A stretch of 64,000 nucleotides of DNA from B10-G9 sp964627755 (GTDB lineage: Bacteria; Chloroflexota; Anaerolineae; Anaerolineales; UBA11858). Position numbers and translations under genes: made by a program. The DNA lies in the NCBI GenBank assembly GCA_964627755.1, contig CAZVIH010000093.1, forward strand, positions 15,353 through 79,352, given 5' to 3'. The notes under the pieces are model-generated. The model made no database searches. It was not told the DNA's origin and worked only from the letters and a program-made list of their open reading frames with translations. Below are positions 62,765 to 64,000 of the stretch, one piece after another; position 1 is the stretch's first letter; each line of letters begins with the position of its first letter.

Positions 62765-62794
62765 GCGGAACAGATAAAGCTGTTCCGCTTTTTT
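62765..62794. terminator. Bidirectional terminator after the sigma factor gene
   Basis: GCGGAACAG (62765-62773) pairs with CTGTTCCGC (62780-62788), flanked by A7 upstream and T6 downstream, so it serves the converging gene at 62812 as well. Confidence 0.88.
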
Positions 62795-62811
62795 CTTATT
62801 TAGGGGTCTTT

Positions 62812-63831
62812 CTATTTCAGATACAGATCACCCCAGGTAGTGGGATCTGCATAGAATCGTCCAGAAACGTTGCTTACAACAGATTGCTGTTTAAGTGTAC
62901 CGGCAGTATCATTATCATTGATAGAAATGGTAAAACCGAAGTGATTTCCAGAAGATGGATAAGCAACACCCAACAAACTCCAGGGAATCTTAAATTCAAC
63001 CTGGTAACCGCTCCCGCTCTCCAGAGATCCGATCTTTACCTCGGTCTTCTTTCCGGCATCAACCTTGGGGAACCAAAGGTATGCCTGAGGAGGTTGTGGT
63101 GTGCAGCCAGTAGCCACTTTTCCATTGATAATCATACAGGTTTCGATACCATACTGCCCGGGAGAAATTCCGAGTTGGTAATCATCTGCAGACATTGTAT
63201 GAAGAGAATAATCTGCGCTAACGTAACGGTCAAAAGTAATTTCAATGCTGTCGCCGAGGTACATCTTCTCTTTATTACTTTCCTGGACGTATTTATCATC
63301 TTTTACACGGACCCCCATGTATAGATAATCCTCATCCCAGGCAGCAACGACAGTTCCGGAACAATCCTCCGCATTGGTCCAATTATTCGCCCCATAGACG
63401 ACATAGTTGATTACTTTTTGAATCGGAGCATCCCATTCGTAAAGATCCCCATCAATATTGAGATTTTTATCCAGGTAATCCGCGCTTATTGAAGGTCCGC
63501 TGCGGACAGCTGGCCCTTCAAATGTAACATTAGTGGCTGTTAAAGTTTCATCCACCTCCGGCGTTTCAGTGATATCAAGATCACCGGTCTCAGTTGCTTT
63601 TGGTGTACTTGTAGCAACCGCCTTGGGAGTTGAAGTTATTTCTTCACCCCCGGATGAGGATGCAGAAGTTGCCGGAGCCGCCTGAGTGGGCTCAAACAGG
63701 GCTGTCATGGTTTTATCCGGAGTTGGGAAGGAAAATGGTGTCGGTGTTGAAAACCCGGGTAATGTGCAGCCCGTCAGTACAGTTATGACAAATAATGCCA
63801 CAAGAATGTGGCGCAGCTTGTTTTTATCCAT
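62812..63831 (-). CDS. Lipoprotein with CBM9-like domain
   Basis: A 339-residue lipoprotein: MDKNKLRHILVALFVITVLTGC is the signal with lipobox LTGC (C22), then a Thr/Pro/Ser-rich linker (about 25-110). The C-terminal 210 residues fit the CBM9/DOMON-like fold: LDKNLNIDGDLYEWDAPIQK, VVAAWDEDYLYMGVRVKDD and YLGDSIEITFD, ending in GFTISINDND. Such domains bind sugars or haem at the cell surface. AGGAGGG precedes the ATG at 63831; a longer frame to 63924 is rejected. It converges on the sigma factor gene. Confidence 0.88.
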   Translation of the reverse strand: MDKNKLRHILVALFVITVLTGCTLPGFSTPTPFSFPTPDKTMTALFEPTQAAPATSASSSGGEEITSTPKAVATSTPKATETGDLDITETPEVDETLTATNVTFEGPAVRSGPSISADYLDKNLNIDGDLYEWDAPIQKVINYVVYGANNWTNAEDCSGTVVAAWDEDYLYMGVRVKDDKYVQESNKEKMYLGDSIEITFDRYVSADYSLHTMSADDYQLGISPGQYGIETCMIINGKVATGCTPQPPQAYLWFPKVDAGKKTEVKIGSLESGSGYQVEFKIPWSLLGVAYPSSGNHFGFTISINDNDTAGTLKQQSVVSNVSGRFYADPTTWGDLYLK

Positions 63832-63874
63832 GGAAATACCCTCCTCATTGAGGCTTGTCACACTTTCTATGACA

Positions 63875-63903
63875 TATATACTAAAATTATAAACGAGTTT
63901 CAA
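63875..63903 (-). promoter_or_regulatory. Promoter of the CBM9 lipoprotein gene
   Basis: On the minus strand TTGAAA (63903-63898), 17-base spacer, TATATA (63880-63875), 43 bases before the ATG. Confidence 0.5.
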
Positions 63904-63937
63904 AGATTTAATCTCTTGTATCAAGGAGCTAACGACT

Positions 63938-64000
63938 TTGTATACATATGAATATCCCAGACCTTCTGTTGCTGTAGATATTGCAATTTTCAGGCCAGTG
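63938..64000 (+). CDS. NUDIX-type hydrolase, first 21 codons; runs off the right edge
   Basis: From the TTG at 63938 the frame reads YTYEYPRPSVAVDIAIFRP to the edge with no stop. Tyr-x-Tyr-Pro-Arg-Pro-x-Val-x-Val-Asp-x-x-x-Phe is the usual start of bacterial NUDIX hydrolases of the ADP-ribose pyrophosphatase kind; the NUDIX box itself would lie outside. AAGGAG at 63923-63928 is nine bases before the TTG. An ATG at 63948 is in a frame that closes at once. Confidence 0.65.
   Translation, partial: MYTYEYPRPSVAVDIAIFRPV

Overview
The window looks like part of a Chloroflexota chromosome, most probably class Anaerolineae. Pointers are extracytoplasmic Thr-Pro linkers of the TPTNTPTP type, many lipoproteins and cell-wall enzymes with no outer-membrane genes, a Ser/Thr kinase with TPRs, a SufR-regulated suf operon, and a LexA box of the gram-positive type (AGAAC-N4-GTTCT), which has been reported for Chloroflexota. 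This is inference from gene content; no marker phylogeny was possible. The window is dense chromosomal housekeeping sequence with no insertion sequence, prophage or CRISPR array. Partial genes sit at both edges (an AMMECR1-type gene on the left, a NUDIX-type gene on the right).

Layout. 1-3170: AMMECR1 edge gene, then a wall-remodelling operon (zinc amidase and two L,D-transpeptidases). 3307-4711: small conserved-looking gene, CnoX-like thioredoxin/TPR gene, tRNA-Leu(UAA). 4967-11210: three sensory genes (PAS/GAF protein without output domain, histidine-kinase-like protein lacking its phosphoacceptor His, GGDEF diguanylate cyclase). 11274-13952: fmt, histidine phosphatase, panE-like gene. 13958-18618 (minus): pyrimidine nucleoside phosphorylase, EamA transporter, queA, DUF2905, ruvB. 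18752-22054: upp, tpiA, Ser/Thr kinase. 22254-29005: sufCBD-orf-sufS-sufU, divergent from a sufR-like gene and a MIP18/DUF59 gene. 29105-29783: broken MttB-like gene. 29972-32303: rpsF-ssb-rpsR and a parvulin. 32399-36670 (minus): rph and an amino-acid ABC transporter whose binding protein is a two-domain fusion. 36941-44823 (minus): DUF1028, an unrecognised Cys-containing protein with a roadblock partner, smc, rnc, threonine synthase, MoaD/ThiS. 44961-50388: ftsY, SpoU methyltransferase, prfB with programmed frameshift, penicillin acylase. 50507-54190: LexA-box-controlled cassette. 54222-55825: rpmF, Asp23, nusB, tatA/B. 56005-57921: thiolase-like/DUF35 pair. 58036-63831: membrane protein, multidomain lipoprotein, primary sigma factor, CBM9 lipoprotein.

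The most unusual system is at 50507-54190. A strong promoter carries a perfect LexA-type palindrome over its -10 element and start region. It drives a LuxR-type HTH protein, a RecA/RadA-fold protein that has lost both Walker motifs, an 88-residue protein, and a family B DNA polymerase whose polymerase aspartates remain but whose proofreading exonuclease motif is gone. By layout it resembles an SOS mutagenesis cassette (compare imuA-imuB-dnaE2) built on a PolB2-like polymerase.

Other points of note are the type-2/type-1 solute-binding protein fusion, the Cys-less thiolase with a zinc-less DUF35 partner, the His-to-Asn sensor kinase, mirror-image divergent suf promoters sharing one palindrome, leaderless-type starts at ruvB and ftsY, and leader hairpins before sigA and inside the SOS cassette.
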